Below are positions 6,611 through 15,845 of a DNA stretch of 31,326 nucleotides, one piece after another. The DNA is from DUUI01 sp964345765 (GTDB lineage Bacteria; Bacillota_I; Bacilli_A; Erysipelotrichales; Erysipelotrichaceae), in the NCBI GenBank assembly GCA_964345765.1, contig CAYFSJ010000016.1:1-31326 (forward strand), in the 5' to 3' direction. Under the pieces are notes generated by a model. The model did not search any database, was not told the origin of the DNA, and saw only the letters and a program-made list of their open reading frames with translations. How positions within the stretch are numbered: position 1 is the stretch's first letter; every line of letters begins with the position of its first letter. The position numbers were made by a program, and so were the translations under genes.

Positions 6611-7928
6611 ATTCTTCTTCTGGTTGATGTATTTTATGTAATTTAATCTTACTAATTACTTTATTATCCGTCTCTAGAATCGTGTACTCATAATTATTAA
6701 CCACTATCACACGATTGATATCCGATTGAATCGGTAATCGACCTAATTGTCCAATAATAAATCCACTTAAAGTATCATAGTCTTCTAAGGGTAAATCATC
6801 ATAGATAATATTTTCAACATTATCTAAAGACATATCTCCATTCATAATGTAGGTGAAGTCTTCTAACTTAATAATTTCTTGTTCCTCTTCATCATCGTAC
6901 TCATCAAAAATATTTCCAACAATTTCCTCAATTAAATCTTCAATCGTAACTAAACCCGCTGTTCCACCATATTCATCGATAACAATCGCAATATGTAGTT
7001 TTTGGCGCTGTAAGTCAAAAAACAGTTCATCACATTCAATTGAGTCAGGAATAAAATAAGGCTTTCTTAAAATCGCCATTAAGTTTTCATGCGTCAAATT
7101 ATTCTTGTAATCCAATTTAATAATATCCTTTAAATGTAAAATCCCAATAATGTTATCAATTGAATCTTCATAAAAAGGTAATCTCGTAAACTTGTTATTA
7201 AAAATTAATTCTTTTACTTCCTCAATATCTGACTTTATCTCTACCGCCGTCATATCTGTACGATGTGTCATAATATCTGAGACAGGCGTGTTATCAAACT
7301 CAAAAATATTCTCAATTAAGCGTTTTTCAGTCGTCATGATTGCTCCACGTTCTTGGGAAGCATCAATCATCATTCGAATTTCTTCTTCAGTGACCGTCTC
7401 ACTCTCTTGATTTGGATCCATCCCTAATAGACGAACCACAAAGTTAGTAGATACCGATAAGAACTTAACAATTGGTTTGGTAATAATCGAAATAAAATTA
7501 ATCACATTTACTAACGAATAACTGACTTTTTCTGGCGCATTCATCCCAATTCGCTTAGGAACAAGCTCACCCAAAACAAGCGTAAAATAAGACAAGATAA
7601 GCGTCACTAAAATCATCGCAATTGGCTTAATGCTTGCTGCAGAAACAGAAGGTAGTAATTGTGTTAAACGATTTGCGATGACATCCGAAAAGGCATCACT
7701 CGCAAATGCAGACGATAAGAAACCAGCTAAAGTAATCGCAATCTGAATCGTCGATAAAAATCTATTCGAGTCTTGTAATAGATTGTATAAAGTCTTAGAC
7801 TTCTTATCTCCTTCTTCAGCTTTGGCCTTTACTTTGTTGTCATTGAGCGAGACTAACGCAATTTCGCTCATAGAAAATATCCCGTTGATTAGCGTTAAAA
7901 CTAAAATTATTAACAATTGGAAGAACAT
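6609..7928 (-). CDS. CNNM/CBS/CorC-domain membrane protein (HlyC/CorC family)
   Basis: A 439-aa three-part protein. An N-terminal CNNM (DUF21) membrane domain (about 1-180) keeps the motifs NGIFSMSEIALVSLN and LVLGELVPKRIG. A CBS pair (about 200-325) follows, with the family signature AIVIDEYGGTAGLVTIEDLIEEIVG. The C-terminal CorC_HlyC domain (about 345-430) has YDTLSGFIIGQLGRLP. Structural and genetic work on CorC/CNNM and MpfA-type proteins supports Mg2+ export or Mg2+ homeostasis; the old name haemolysin is misleading. An acidic stretch (EYDDEEEQE) follows the CBS domains. The ATG at 7928 follows AAGAAGAGAA. The roughly 80-nt leader contains a short ORF that overlaps the start (7910-7984). 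A second, more degenerate paralogue lies at 11352. Confidence 0.92.
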   Translation of the reverse strand: MFFQLLIILVLTLINGIFSMSEIALVSLNDNKVKAKAEEGDKKSKTLYNLLQDSNRFLSTIQIAITLAGFLSSAFASDAFSDVIANRLTQLLPSVSAASIKPIAMILVTLILSYFTLVLGELVPKRIGMNAPEKVSYSLVNVINFISIITKPIVKFLSVSTNFVVRLLGMDPNQESETVTEEEIRMMIDASQERGAIMTTEKRLIENIFEFDNTPVSDIMTHRTDMTAVEIKSDIEEVKELIFNNKFTRLPFYEDSIDNIIGILHLKDIIKLDYKNNLTHENLMAILRKPYFIPDSIECDELFFDLQRQKLHIAIVIDEYGGTAGLVTIEDLIEEIVGNIFDEYDDEEEQEIIKLEDFTYIMNGDMSLDNVENIIYDDLPLEDYDTLSGFIIGQLGRLPIQSDINRVIVVNNYEYTILETDNKVISKIKLHKIHQPEEE

Positions 7929-7984
7929 ATTTCTCTTCTTTTCATTTTAATTAAACATCGACTCTGGGGACCACTAGATTCCAT
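7910..7984 (-). CDS. Possible 24-codon leader peptide before the CNNM/CorC gene
   Basis: ATG at 7984 follows GAGAGG with 7-nt spacing, a better ribosome site than that of the main gene. It runs 24 codons (MESSGPQSRCLIKMKRREIC, then SSNC) to TAA at 7910-7912. It ends 16 nt inside the CNNM gene in another frame, so ribosomes on it cover the main start. The -10 TAAAAT with TG extension at 8017-8025 would place the 5' end near 8010. It resembles leader-peptide control such as mgtL before Mg2+ transporter genes, but only by analogy. It may be chance. Confidence 0.4.
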   Translation of the reverse strand: MESSGPQSRCLIKMKRREICSSNC

Positions 7985-8045
7985 CTTAATTCCTCTCTTT
8001 TCTTTAAATTAAGAGTATTTTATCATAATTACATAAAAAATGATA

Positions 8046-9158
8046 TTAAGCTTTCTTTCGAGCATTATTCACAATCATCGTTATCACAATAAACAGCACA
8101 GTAAAACCAAGCATGATCAATACATTAGGTAACATTGTCCCCACACTCGCATTCTCCATTAAACGATGATTATTCTGAATGTAATAATAGGAAGGTGTCA
8201 CCTGACTCAATTTCAGTGTAAAATCAGGCAGTAAATCAACCGGAACAAATGCCCCAGAAATAAATGAAACACCCAAAGCATACACATTGGTCACAACACT
8301 AATACTATTTTCATTGACAATCGCAGTCCCAATTAAAACAGCTAAGGCAATGGTACTGATCATAAAAACAAATGAATTAAGTATCATTAAAAACACTGCT
8401 GGATTATCTAAGCGATCTCTAAATAAGACTAAAAAGACAATCATATAAATGAGCCAAATCCCAACCCCAATTGTCATATGTCCAAGTGTTAATTGACCAT
8501 TTAAAGAACTTGGTCTTAAGGAAGAGACATGGTGTCTAAACTTAATCAGTTGTTTTTTATAAGTCTTCATGATTAAGGCAACTATTAAAATCATTTGTGC
8601 CAATAAAATATAATTCAAGAAATTAAAGTAACTTAGCACAGGCTCATCAACAACCCCACCTTGAGGATTTTCCACAATCTCAACAGAAACACTTTGACTC
8701 ATATCTTCTTTTGCCATCTGATAGGCTTCATCCATTGAATAATCTCTAGATAAATATAAATTAAAAGTACTAATAAATGCATTTAAGTTTTGATTCACTA
8801 AAATCGTACTCAAATCATCTGGGCGACTTCGAACTTCAACCATCCAATGGCTTTTGAACCCTGCTGGTAATGTCACAATGGAATCAATCTCTTGATTAAA
8901 CAGAGCATCATCAAGGTGATCTGCACTTATTTCTTTTACAGTCGTTACTTCACTCAAATAGTCTGAGATTCTTTGAGAATACTCACTATTATCTTCATTA
9001 ACGATGGTAATATTTGCTTTATGACTCGAATAAACTTGTTGAGCAGGACTCTCATAACTTGTAAACAAGATTGACATTGCACTAAACAAGACAACATAGA
9101 TTAACATTGAAAATTTATGTTCTTTAACGATCTTAAAATAATTATTAAAGACTGTCAT
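8046..9158 (-). CDS. ABC-2 type transporter permease (second)
   Basis: A 370-aa membrane protein with the ABC-2 exporter layout: one N-terminal transmembrane segment (about 16-35), a large extracytoplasmic loop of about 150 residues, then five to six helices (about 175-365), ending in a basic tail (NNARKKA). Helices include the family-typical VTNVYALGVSFISGAFVPVD, with the FxSGxFxPxxxLP pattern of ABC2_membrane_3 and YhfI/NatB-type proteins. It overlaps the preceding permease gene by 14 bases, so the two permeases probably form a heterodimer with the ATPase encoded first. Substrate unknown; such exporters move ions, lipids, peptides or antibiotics. No clear terminator follows, and the downstream CNNM gene has its own -10 box. 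Confidence 0.85.
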   Translation of the reverse strand: MTVFNNYFKIVKEHKFSMLIYVVLFSAMSILFTSYESPAQQVYSSHKANITIVNEDNSEYSQRISDYLSEVTTVKEISADHLDDALFNQEIDSIVTLPAGFKSHWMVEVRSRPDDLSTILVNQNLNAFISTFNLYLSRDYSMDEAYQMAKEDMSQSVSVEIVENPQGGVVDEPVLSYFNFLNYILLAQMILIVALIMKTYKKQLIKFRHHVSSLRPSSLNGQLTLGHMTIGVGIWLIYMIVFLVLFRDRLDNPAVFLMILNSFVFMISTIALAVLIGTAIVNENSISVVTNVYALGVSFISGAFVPVDLLPDFTLKLSQVTPSYYYIQNNHRLMENASVGTMLPNVLIMLGFTVLFIVITMIVNNARKKA

Positions 9159-10242
9159 ATTGTTTACCTCGCACGACCATAATTGATAAAACCGTAAAGA
9201 CTATGGCAATGAGGGTCAAAAACCCAGTATAATACCAGAATTGATTTAGACCCGTATAGTAATACAAACTATAAAGAGCATTAGTAATCATATGAATTGG
9301 ATTAATATAAGCTAAGAAAGGTAGTCTATTTTGAACAAAGAGTCGAATAGGTCCGACCATCATTCCCGCTAAGAAACTCATGGCCATGGCAATCGCAATT
9401 CCTAATCCAATCTTATATTCATAATCTTTGGTGTTACTTGCGCCAATAAACACTCCTAATGCCACCCCACACCAAGACCCAATCGCAACCAATAATAAAA
9501 TTGGTAATAAGTGAGGTCCAAAGCTAATGTTTAAAACACTATTCATAAATAGAATATTAATAAACATAATAAAGACATGAATAATCCAGCCTACTAATAA
9601 CGAACTTAAAATAGATGATGATTTTTTAATCGGAGCCACTAATTGTCTTTTGGCTTTAACCGATAGATTGCCTTCAAAATGAGTGATAATTTCTAAACCA
9701 AACAAATACCCATAAATGGATTGCATACCCACCAATGTGTAGAAATAGGTATTAGCAAAACTCATTTCTTTTGATTGATCTAAGACTATATGATTATTTG
9801 AACTAGACAATTCATCAATAATTGCTTCAAATTCACTAGGATTTCCAACCGTCATTAAAGTCGATTCAACTTGTTTATATCGATTTAAGAGCGTTTCAAC
9901 AATCGACTGACTAACCCCACTTTGTTTGACCTTTAAGGTTGGATATTTTATAATCCCCACCACTTCGTTATCTTCTAACAATTGAGACGCTTGTTCATCA
10001 TTGGTATAAGTGATGGACAAAAGTTCATCTTGGGTTGAGTCGATAAATTCATTGAAGGCAAAATCTTGATCATTTTTTATGACAGCCACTTCAATTTTTT
10101 CAAACTGTTCTGTGTTATCGATATTCCCTAATGTCATCTTAAAGAGACCTGCTAAAATCATTGGAAAAATCAAACTCCAAAACAACAGTTCTTTTTGTTT
10201 TAATAACACTTTAAAGGTGTTTTTAAATACATGACTAAACAT
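9145..10242 (-). CDS. ABC-2 type transporter permease (first)
   Basis: A 365-aa permease paralogous in layout to the next gene: an N-terminal helix (LLFWSLIFPMILAGLFKMTL), a loop of about 140 residues outside the membrane, then about six helices from residue 165, and a short basic C-terminus. FLAGMMVGPIRLF and INPIHMITNALYSLYYY occupy the conserved SGxxxPxxxLP / NPxxYxxxALR region of ABC-2 permeases. Its ATG at 10242 is one base after the ATPase stop, indicating coupled translation. Together with the ATPase it makes one exporter. No accessory gene hints at the substrate. Confidence 0.85.
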   Translation of the reverse strand: MFSHVFKNTFKVLLKQKELLFWSLIFPMILAGLFKMTLGNIDNTEQFEKIEVAVIKNDQDFAFNEFIDSTQDELLSITYTNDEQASQLLEDNEVVGIIKYPTLKVKQSGVSQSIVETLLNRYKQVESTLMTVGNPSEFEAIIDELSSSNNHIVLDQSKEMSFANTYFYTLVGMQSIYGYLFGLEIITHFEGNLSVKAKRQLVAPIKKSSSILSSLLVGWIIHVFIMFINILFMNSVLNISFGPHLLPILLLVAIGSWCGVALGVFIGASNTKDYEYKIGLGIAIAMAMSFLAGMMVGPIRLFVQNRLPFLAYINPIHMITNALYSLYYYTGLNQFWYYTGFLTLIAIVFTVLSIMVVRGKQYDSL

Positions 10243-10243
10243 A

Positions 10244-11182
10244 CTAATCTCTCAACTCTTTTCCAGTGAGTTCTAAGAAAACATCATTCAGTGTTGGTCG
10301 CTGAATACTTAACGATTGATAGTCAATTTTGTGAGTTTGTAAGAACTCGATTAATTCTTGAAGATGATTACCACCTTTTTCAAACTCTAAGATAACTCTG
10401 TTATCTACCAAATCGAGTTTAATTAAATGATTGAGTTGTTTTATTTGAGTTAGTACCGTATCATCCAATGATTGGCTTTCAAATTCTAGTCTTTCAACCA
10501 TCTGGGTCATTTGTTTTAACTCTTGTGCAGTGCCTTGAGCAATGGTCTTCCCTTTATCGATGATGACAATATAATCGCATAATAGTTCAACCTCTTCCAT
10601 ATAGTGAGAAGTATAGATAATAGTAGAACCTTGTTCATTCAGTTTTTTAATCCCCTCTAAAATATTGTTTCTAGATTGAGGATCAACCGCAACAGTTGGC
10701 TCATCAAAAAAGATAAGTTCTGGTTTATGTGAAATACCACAAGCAATATTGAGTCGTCTCAATAAACCACCAGAGAGCTTTTGAGGTCTAAAATCAACAA
10801 AATCATTTAGACTCACTAAATCGATGGCATCTTGGACTAACTGTTTTCTTTCTTGTTTGTCATGAACATAGAGTCCACAGAAGTAATCGATATTTTCATA
10901 AACCGTTAATTCGTCAAAAACACCCACTTCTTGAAAGACGACACCAATTCTTTTTTTAAGATCATAGGCATCTGGATGCATATCTTTTCCGAAAATTTTG
11001 ATTTCACCTTCATCTATTTTTAATAAAGATAAAATGGAGTGAATAGAGGTTGATTTTCCTGAACCATTAGGTCCTAATAATCCTAAAATAATCCCTTGTG
11101 GCACTTCTAAATCAAAACAATCTAGGGCTCTAACTTCTTTATATTGTTTGACTAATCCTTTGGCTTCTATGACTAAATTCAT
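10244..11182 (-). CDS. ABC transporter ATP-binding protein
   Basis: The energy subunit of the exporter, 312 aa from ATG 11182, which follows AAGGAGAA; a longer in-frame GTG start adds 14 residues and is not supported. Walker A is GPNGSGKS (37-44), the Q-loop FQEVGVFDELTVYEN, the signature LSGGLLRRL, Walker B LIFFDEPTVAVDP, and the H-loop TSHYMEE. The C-terminal 80 residues after the ATPase core (VERLEFESQSL to LNDVFLELTGKELRD) match the DUF4162-type tail of ABC-2 exporters of the CcmA/NatA group. First gene of a three-gene operon. The glutamate after Walker B is present and nothing suggests a defect. Confidence 0.93.
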   Translation of the reverse strand: MNLVIEAKGLVKQYKEVRALDCFDLEVPQGIILGLLGPNGSGKSTSIHSILSLLKIDEGEIKIFGKDMHPDAYDLKKRIGVVFQEVGVFDELTVYENIDYFCGLYVHDKQERKQLVQDAIDLVSLNDFVDFRPQKLSGGLLRRLNIACGISHKPELIFFDEPTVAVDPQSRNNILEGIKKLNEQGSTIIYTSHYMEEVELLCDYIVIIDKGKTIAQGTAQELKQMTQMVERLEFESQSLDDTVLTQIKQLNHLIKLDLVDNRVILEFEKGGNHLQELIEFLQTHKIDYQSLSIQRPTLNDVFLELTGKELRD

Positions 11183-11323
11183 GGGATTCTCCTTATAGTT
11201 TTGGTCACTACTACGACAGGTCACGTAATTTACTCGTTTTTATTTTACATCATAATTATGTAATGAACTAGTTATTAACCTACTCTTAACAATTATAATA
11301 AGTGTACATTGTCGCTTTAATCA

Positions 11324-11332
11324 TGATAAAAT
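11324..11332 (+). promoter_or_regulatory. Extended -10 of the second CNNM gene
   Basis: TGA TAAAAT places +1 near 11339, just before GGAGG at 11343-11347. A TATAAT at 11294-11299 is an alternative. The 169-bp space between 11182 and 11352 also holds the opposite-strand ABC promoter; I see no clear operator. Confidence 0.4.
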
Positions 11333-11351
11333 AAGTAACACCGGAGGAAAT

Positions 11352-12617
11352 ATGGACCAGACAGACTTGTTGTTATTATTCTTATTAGTATTTTCCATCA
11401 TATTACTACTGATTAGCTCAGTAGTCCAAAACACATTTAATTTACTTTCAAGTGTTCGCCTAGGGAATATGGCGAGTGCCGGAGAAAAGAAAGCTCAAAA
11501 AATTCTCAATTACTTGGAGAATCAAGATCGAGTTTTCTTGAGCCTAAAGATTATGAAAACCTTCTTAATGGTTGTCATAACTTTTTTATTACAGCTTCTC
11601 TTAGAGGAAGTCGCTTTTCATGATGCCATTGTTTTATTGATTGTTTTATTAACAATTATCATTACAGAGGTCTTTGCTTTATCAATCTCAAAGGTTAATC
11701 CAGAGAAAACGATTCTTAAACTAACGCCCGTTATTCAGTTTTTAATGCTTTTATCTTTACCTATTTATTTGATTGCTCAAGTGATCTTAAGTATTGCTAA
11801 TGTATTCTTTAAGCCACAAGTTGAAAACATTTTAACTGAACAAGAGTTATTAAATATCATTGATGAAGCTCAATCTGAGGGTGGTCTTCAAGAAGATGAG
11901 GGTGACCTAATTCGCCGTTCAATTGAATTTAATGAATTAATCGCGGAAGAAATTCTAACACCACGAGTTGATTTAATTGCAATCGATATTAAATCTAGCT
12001 TAGAGAATATCAAAGAACTAATCGATGAATATAACTATTCTCGCTATCCAGTCTATCAAGACTCTATTGATACCATTATTGGTGTGGTTCATTCAAAAGA
12101 CTTTAGGGTATTTGACGATAGTGAATTTGATTTAAGTAAAATCATTAAGCCCGTCATCTTTGTTCCTGAATCCTTTAAGATTTCTAAACTATTGAAACAG
12201 ATTCAACAATCTAAATCTCACCTTGCTGTTGTTATTGATGAGCATGGTGGAACAGCAGGTATCATTACCTTAGAAGATATTGTTGAAGAATTGGTCGGAG
12301 AAATCTGGGATGAACACGATGAAGAAGAAGCCGAAATGACTCAAGTGAATGACCACCAATTTATCTTCTTAGGTGCTTATGAACTTTATAAAATGGAATC
12401 AGATCTTGATGTTGATTTAGACTCTCAAGAGAGTGATGCTTCCACTGTTGGTGGTTGGATGATTGAACAAATTGGTCGAATTCCAAAAATTTCTCAAACC
12501 TTTACTTACAAAAACTTAAAAATGACCGTATTAGATGCCGATGAAAAGAAGATAATTAAAATCTTAGTTGATATAACTGAAGTACAGGAGGAATTAGAAG
12601 ATGAAAAGACCGATTAA
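11352..12617 (+). CDS. CNNM/CBS/CorC-domain protein with degenerate membrane domain
   Basis: A 421-aa paralogue of the gene at 6609. The cytosolic half is well kept: EEILTPRVDLIAID and the CBS-pair signature AVVIDEHGGTAGIITLEDIVEELVG, an acidic patch DEHDEEEAE, then a CorC_HlyC domain with GGWMIEQIGRIPK. The N-terminal CNNM membrane domain has lost the family motifs. Where the paralogue has FSMSEIALVSL this protein has VQNTFNLLSSVRL, and the GELVPKR motif is TEVFALSIS. Transport through the normal Mg2+ site therefore looks doubtful, and a regulatory partner role is possible. Starts after GGAGG. It overlaps the S9 peptidase gene by 17 bases, and that gene's ribosome site lies within this one, so the two are co-translated. 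Confidence 0.88.
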   Translation: MDQTDLLLLFLLVFSIILLLISSVVQNTFNLLSSVRLGNMASAGEKKAQKILNYLENQDRVFLSLKIMKTFLMVVITFLLQLLLEEVAFHDAIVLLIVLLTIIITEVFALSISKVNPEKTILKLTPVIQFLMLLSLPIYLIAQVILSIANVFFKPQVENILTEQELLNIIDEAQSEGGLQEDEGDLIRRSIEFNELIAEEILTPRVDLIAIDIKSSLENIKELIDEYNYSRYPVYQDSIDTIIGVVHSKDFRVFDDSEFDLSKIIKPVIFVPESFKISKLLKQIQQSKSHLAVVIDEHGGTAGIITLEDIVEELVGEIWDEHDEEEAEMTQVNDHQFIFLGAYELYKMESDLDVDLDSQESDASTVGGWMIEQIGRIPKISQTFTYKNLKMTVLDADEKKIIKILVDITEVQEELEDEKTD

Positions 12618-14550
12618 AACTGAAGACTTTCTAGAGTTTAAAGCGTTCAGTATGTTAAAACAAAGTCCAAACAAAGAAAGATTTGGTTTTATTTGTTCAA
12701 CCATGAATCAAAAAGAAAATGGCTTTGATCGTGTCATTTATATTAGTGATGGTAAATCATTTAAACAGATGACCTCTTTAAAGAAAGAATCAAGCTTCGT
12801 CTGGGAAGATGATGCCCATATTCTTTTTGGTGCTAAGCGTTTTAAACATGAGGAAGAACAAACTAATACAACCTATATTTATCGACTCCCACTTCATGGT
12901 GGTGAGGCTAGAGTTGCTTATGAAATTCCACTAGCAATCTCCCAATTTTGGGTTTTAGAAGATGATCGATTATTAATCTCTGCTTCTTATGATATTAATC
13001 ATCCTAACTACTACACCTATTCTCAAAGCAAGCGTGAAGAGTTAGAGAAGAAGAAAAAAGATGATCATTATTTCCAAGAACTCACACAAATTCCTTATTG
13101 GTTTAATGGTTCTCAATACATTGATAAAAAGCGTACTCGACTCTTCGTATTTGATACAACTAATAATGAATTGACTCCAATTACTGGACCTTCATTTGAT
13201 GTGGGTCATGTTGTAGTTAATAAAGAGAAAACAAAAATTTATTACACTGGTAATACCTATAAAACAAAGCGTCCAACACGTGACCGTTTATATGTAATGG
13301 ACACAAAAGACTTTGAGGTAACCCCACTCCTTTCTACCAACAAATATAGAATCACAAATTTTGTTGAGATTTCTAGTGGTTTATACGTCTTTGCCAGTGA
13401 CAGTAAGAGTTTAGGGATTAATCAAAATCCTAATTTATACAAACTGATCGAACCAAATCAATTAGAACTGATCAATGATAATATTGATTTTGGAAACAGT
13501 ATTGGTTCAGATGTACGACTTGGCTTCACTTCATCATTACATATTGAAGATGATTACTTTATCTATAACACAACCATTGATGGACATTCTGAACTAGTCA
13601 AATTTGATGGACATCAAAATGAAGTAATATTTAATAAAGAAGGATCTGTAGATGGTTTTACGCAAGTAAATAATCAATTAATTGTGATGGGATTATTTAA
13701 TCAAAAACTTCAAGAGTTTTATGATCAAGAGCTTAATCCACTATCTACTTTTAATTCAATTTTAGATAATAAACAAGTCTTTAAACCAGAAAAACTAACT
13801 TTCCAAAGCCATGGTGATGAAATTTCAGGTTGGGTCATTATGCCAAGTGAAACGACTGATAAAGCAATCCTTAATATCCATGGCGGTCCTAAAACTGCTT
13901 ATGGTGAAGTCTACTATCATGAGATGCAAGTATGGGCTAACCTAGGGTATGCGGTTATGTTCTGTAATCCTCATGGTTCTTCTGGTAAGGGTGATTCATT
14001 TAGTGATATTCGTGGCAAATATGGAACGATCGATTACGATGACATTATGACTTTTACCGATGCTGTCTTAGAGAAGTACCCAAATCTCAATCCTGACAAA
14101 GTGGCGGTAACGGGTGGTTCTTATGGTGGCTTTATGACTAACTGGATTATTGGACATACAGATCGATTTATTTGTGCCATTACACAACGTTCTATTTCTA
14201 ACTGGTTATCCTTTTATGGGGTTAGTGATATTGGGTATTACTTTACTCCCGATCAAAATGCGGCTGAGATCTATACTAAAGCAGGCCAAGAAAAACTATG
14301 GGAGAAATCACCGCTTAAGTATGCGGCTAATTTCTCTACCCCAACTTTAGTGGTTCATTCTACAGATGACTATCGTTGTCCAATTGATCAAGGGTATCAA
14401 TTGTTCACTGCTCTCTTAGATCGTCGTGTTGAAGCGAAGATGTTAATTCTCAATGGAGAGAATCATGACTTATCTCGTTCTGGTAAACCAAATTCCAGAT
14501 TAAAAAGACTCAACGAAATGGTTGAGTGGTTTGAGAAATACAATAAATAG
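12601..14550 (+). CDS. S9 family serine peptidase (acylaminoacyl-peptidase type)
   Basis: A 649-aa two-domain peptidase without signal peptide, so cytosolic. Residues 1 to about 390 form a divergent beta-propeller that restricts access to short peptides; residues about 395-649 are the alpha/beta hydrolase. The catalytic Ser is in VTGGSYGGFMTNW (Ser507), Asp in HSTDDYRCPIDQG (about Asp590), and His in NGENHDLSRSGKPNSR (His622). These are the AARE/S9C-type patterns, and the oxyanion region is LNIHGGPKTAYGE. The length is that of the family. The ATG follows GGAGG within the end of the CNNM gene. Likely role is turnover of small peptides; why it is coupled to a CNNM protein is unknown. No plus-strand T-run follows the hairpin downstream. 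Confidence 0.92.
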   Translation: MKRPIKTEDFLEFKAFSMLKQSPNKERFGFICSTMNQKENGFDRVIYISDGKSFKQMTSLKKESSFVWEDDAHILFGAKRFKHEEEQTNTTYIYRLPLHGGEARVAYEIPLAISQFWVLEDDRLLISASYDINHPNYYTYSQSKREELEKKKKDDHYFQELTQIPYWFNGSQYIDKKRTRLFVFDTTNNELTPITGPSFDVGHVVVNKEKTKIYYTGNTYKTKRPTRDRLYVMDTKDFEVTPLLSTNKYRITNFVEISSGLYVFASDSKSLGINQNPNLYKLIEPNQLELINDNIDFGNSIGSDVRLGFTSSLHIEDDYFIYNTTIDGHSELVKFDGHQNEVIFNKEGSVDGFTQVNNQLIVMGLFNQKLQEFYDQELNPLSTFNSILDNKQVFKPEKLTFQSHGDEISGWVIMPSETTDKAILNIHGGPKTAYGEVYYHEMQVWANLGYAVMFCNPHGSSGKGDSFSDIRGKYGTIDYDDIMTFTDAVLEKYPNLNPDKVAVTGGSYGGFMTNWIIGHTDRFICAITQRSISNWLSFYGVSDIGYYFTPDQNAAEIYTKAGQEKLWEKSPLKYAANFSTPTLVVHSTDDYRCPIDQGYQLFTALLDRRVEAKMLILNGENHDLSRSGKPNSRLKRLNEMVEWFEKYNK

Positions 14551-14553
14551 TTT

Positions 14554-14581
14554 AAAAAAGGCGGAATTAATTTTCCGCCTT
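14554..14581 (-). terminator. Rho-independent terminator of fprA
   Basis: On the minus strand AAGGCGGAA pairs with TTCCGCCTT, then a run of T. The TAA stop of fprA (14567-14569) lies in the loop. The plus-strand S9 gene ends beside it, but there is no T-run in that direction, so it may be only a partial terminator there. Confidence 0.85.
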
Positions 14582-15784
14582 AATGCTTTCTGCAATCGCT
14601 AACGCAAGATCTTTTAAGTCTTGTGTTTGATCGTCTTTTAATGATGATTTAATGGTTAGAGGTTCTCCAACTTCAACTAAATTCTTCGATTTAGCCAGTT
14701 TTTCTTGAGCGGAATTAAGTGCTCTAGAACCCCAACTCATATTAACGACATAACTGACATTTCTATTAGAGAAATTAGTCATTACAGCTTCATCAATTAG
14801 GGCTGCCATCTTTAAGTAAAGCTCTGAATTATAAGTTACCAAACCAAAGACAGTATTAGAGAAACGGTGCATATCAGCAACAATATAAGATGGGTCAGTT
14901 TTAGAAACATCATACATCTTAATATTTCGTACACCTAAGTTTGCTAATTCTCCAGCTAAGAAGTTCATGGCTAATTCTGTATTTCCATACATTGTTGAAT
15001 AAACCATACAGACACCACGCTCTTCTGGTTGATACGTTGACCAGATTTGGTGTTTGCTCATAATAAAGTCAATATCTTCTTTTGTGCGATAGATTGGTCC
15101 GTGTAATGGAGCAATCATACTTATTTCTAAACCAGCAAACTTCTTGAAGGCTGCCTGAACATTGTTTCCGAAACGTCCAACGATATTAATGTAATAACGT
15201 CTAATTTCATCTAAATGATCCTGTTCAAAATTCATTTGATCCGCAAATAGATTCCCATTATGAGCACCAAAAGTACCAAATGCGTCAGCCGTAAATAATG
15301 TTTGGGTCTTAGGTTCATAAGACATCATCACTTCTGGCCAGTGTACCATTGGCGTCATAAAGAATTGTAGCTGATGTTCACCTAATTCAAGAACATCTTT
15401 TTCTTTAACGATGACATAGTTTTCAGTTAAATCCATTGGGTAAAATTGTTCCATAAACTGGAATGTTTTCTTATTACCAACTAATTTCACCTCTGGGAAT
15501 AAACGCGCAATCGATTGAATATTTGAACAGTGGTCAGGTTCCATATGATGGATTACTAAATAATCAAGTGTTCTTCCATCTAGGACACTTAAAACATTAT
15601 CAATAAAGACATCGGACACGTTGGTATCAACGGTATCCATTAGACATGTTTTTTCGTCCATTATTAGATATGAGTTATATGAAACGCCATCCTCTAATGG
15701 AAACATGTTTTCAAAGCGATCTAAACGGCGATCACTAGCACCGACCCAATGAATACTTGGGTGAATTTCTTGTGTGTTATGCAT
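14567..15784 (-). CDS. FprA-type flavodiiron protein (A-type flavoprotein)
   Basis: Reduces O2 to water and/or NO to N2O in the cytosol of anaerobes, taking electrons through FMN. The N-terminal metallo-beta-lactamase-like domain (1 to about 250) carries the di-iron ligands in HMEPDH (His80, Glu82, Asp84), then PMVHWPEVMMSY, TADAFGTFG and APLHGPIYR. The flavodoxin domain follows (about 255-395) with the FMN phosphate loop VYSTMYGNTE. At 405 aa it is the minimal class A form without rubredoxin or flavin reductase extension, so it needs a separate electron donor, which is not encoded nearby. I start at ATG 15784 after GGAGAGG; the upstream 28 residues run into the previous gene. A TACAAT -10 lies at 15810-15815. 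It implies an anaerobe that meets oxygen or NO. Confidence 0.94.
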   Translation of the reverse strand: MHNTQEIHPSIHWVGASDRRLDRFENMFPLEDGVSYNSYLIMDEKTCLMDTVDTNVSDVFIDNVLSVLDGRTLDYLVIHHMEPDHCSNIQSIARLFPEVKLVGNKKTFQFMEQFYPMDLTENYVIVKEKDVLELGEHQLQFFMTPMVHWPEVMMSYEPKTQTLFTADAFGTFGAHNGNLFADQMNFEQDHLDEIRRYYINIVGRFGNNVQAAFKKFAGLEISMIAPLHGPIYRTKEDIDFIMSKHQIWSTYQPEERGVCMVYSTMYGNTELAMNFLAGELANLGVRNIKMYDVSKTDPSYIVADMHRFSNTVFGLVTYNSELYLKMAALIDEAVMTNFSNRNVSYVVNMSWGSRALNSAQEKLAKSKNLVEVGEPLTIKSSLKDDQTQDLKDLALAIAESIKAEN

Positions 15785-15845
15785 TTTCCTCTCCTTTATT
15801 TCCGACATTATTGTATCATTTTTCTTAAGCAAAAGGTGACTGTTT

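Noticed and set aside
6609..7928. Haemolysin
   Set aside because: The HlyC/CorC name is historical; the domains point to Mg2+ homeostasis.
7940..7985. Hairpin around CTGGGGACCACTAG as a riboswitch or terminator
   Set aside because: Pairing is short and imperfect, and the stretch is better explained by the short leader ORF.
11224..11290. Palindromic operator (TTACAT/ATGTAA) in the ABC/CNNM intergenic region
   Set aside because: The symmetry is imperfect (arms offset by extra bases), so it could be chance in AT-rich DNA.
14150..14350. 66-aa ORF inside the S9 peptidase
   Set aside because: Lies within the catalytic domain in another frame; no ribosome site.
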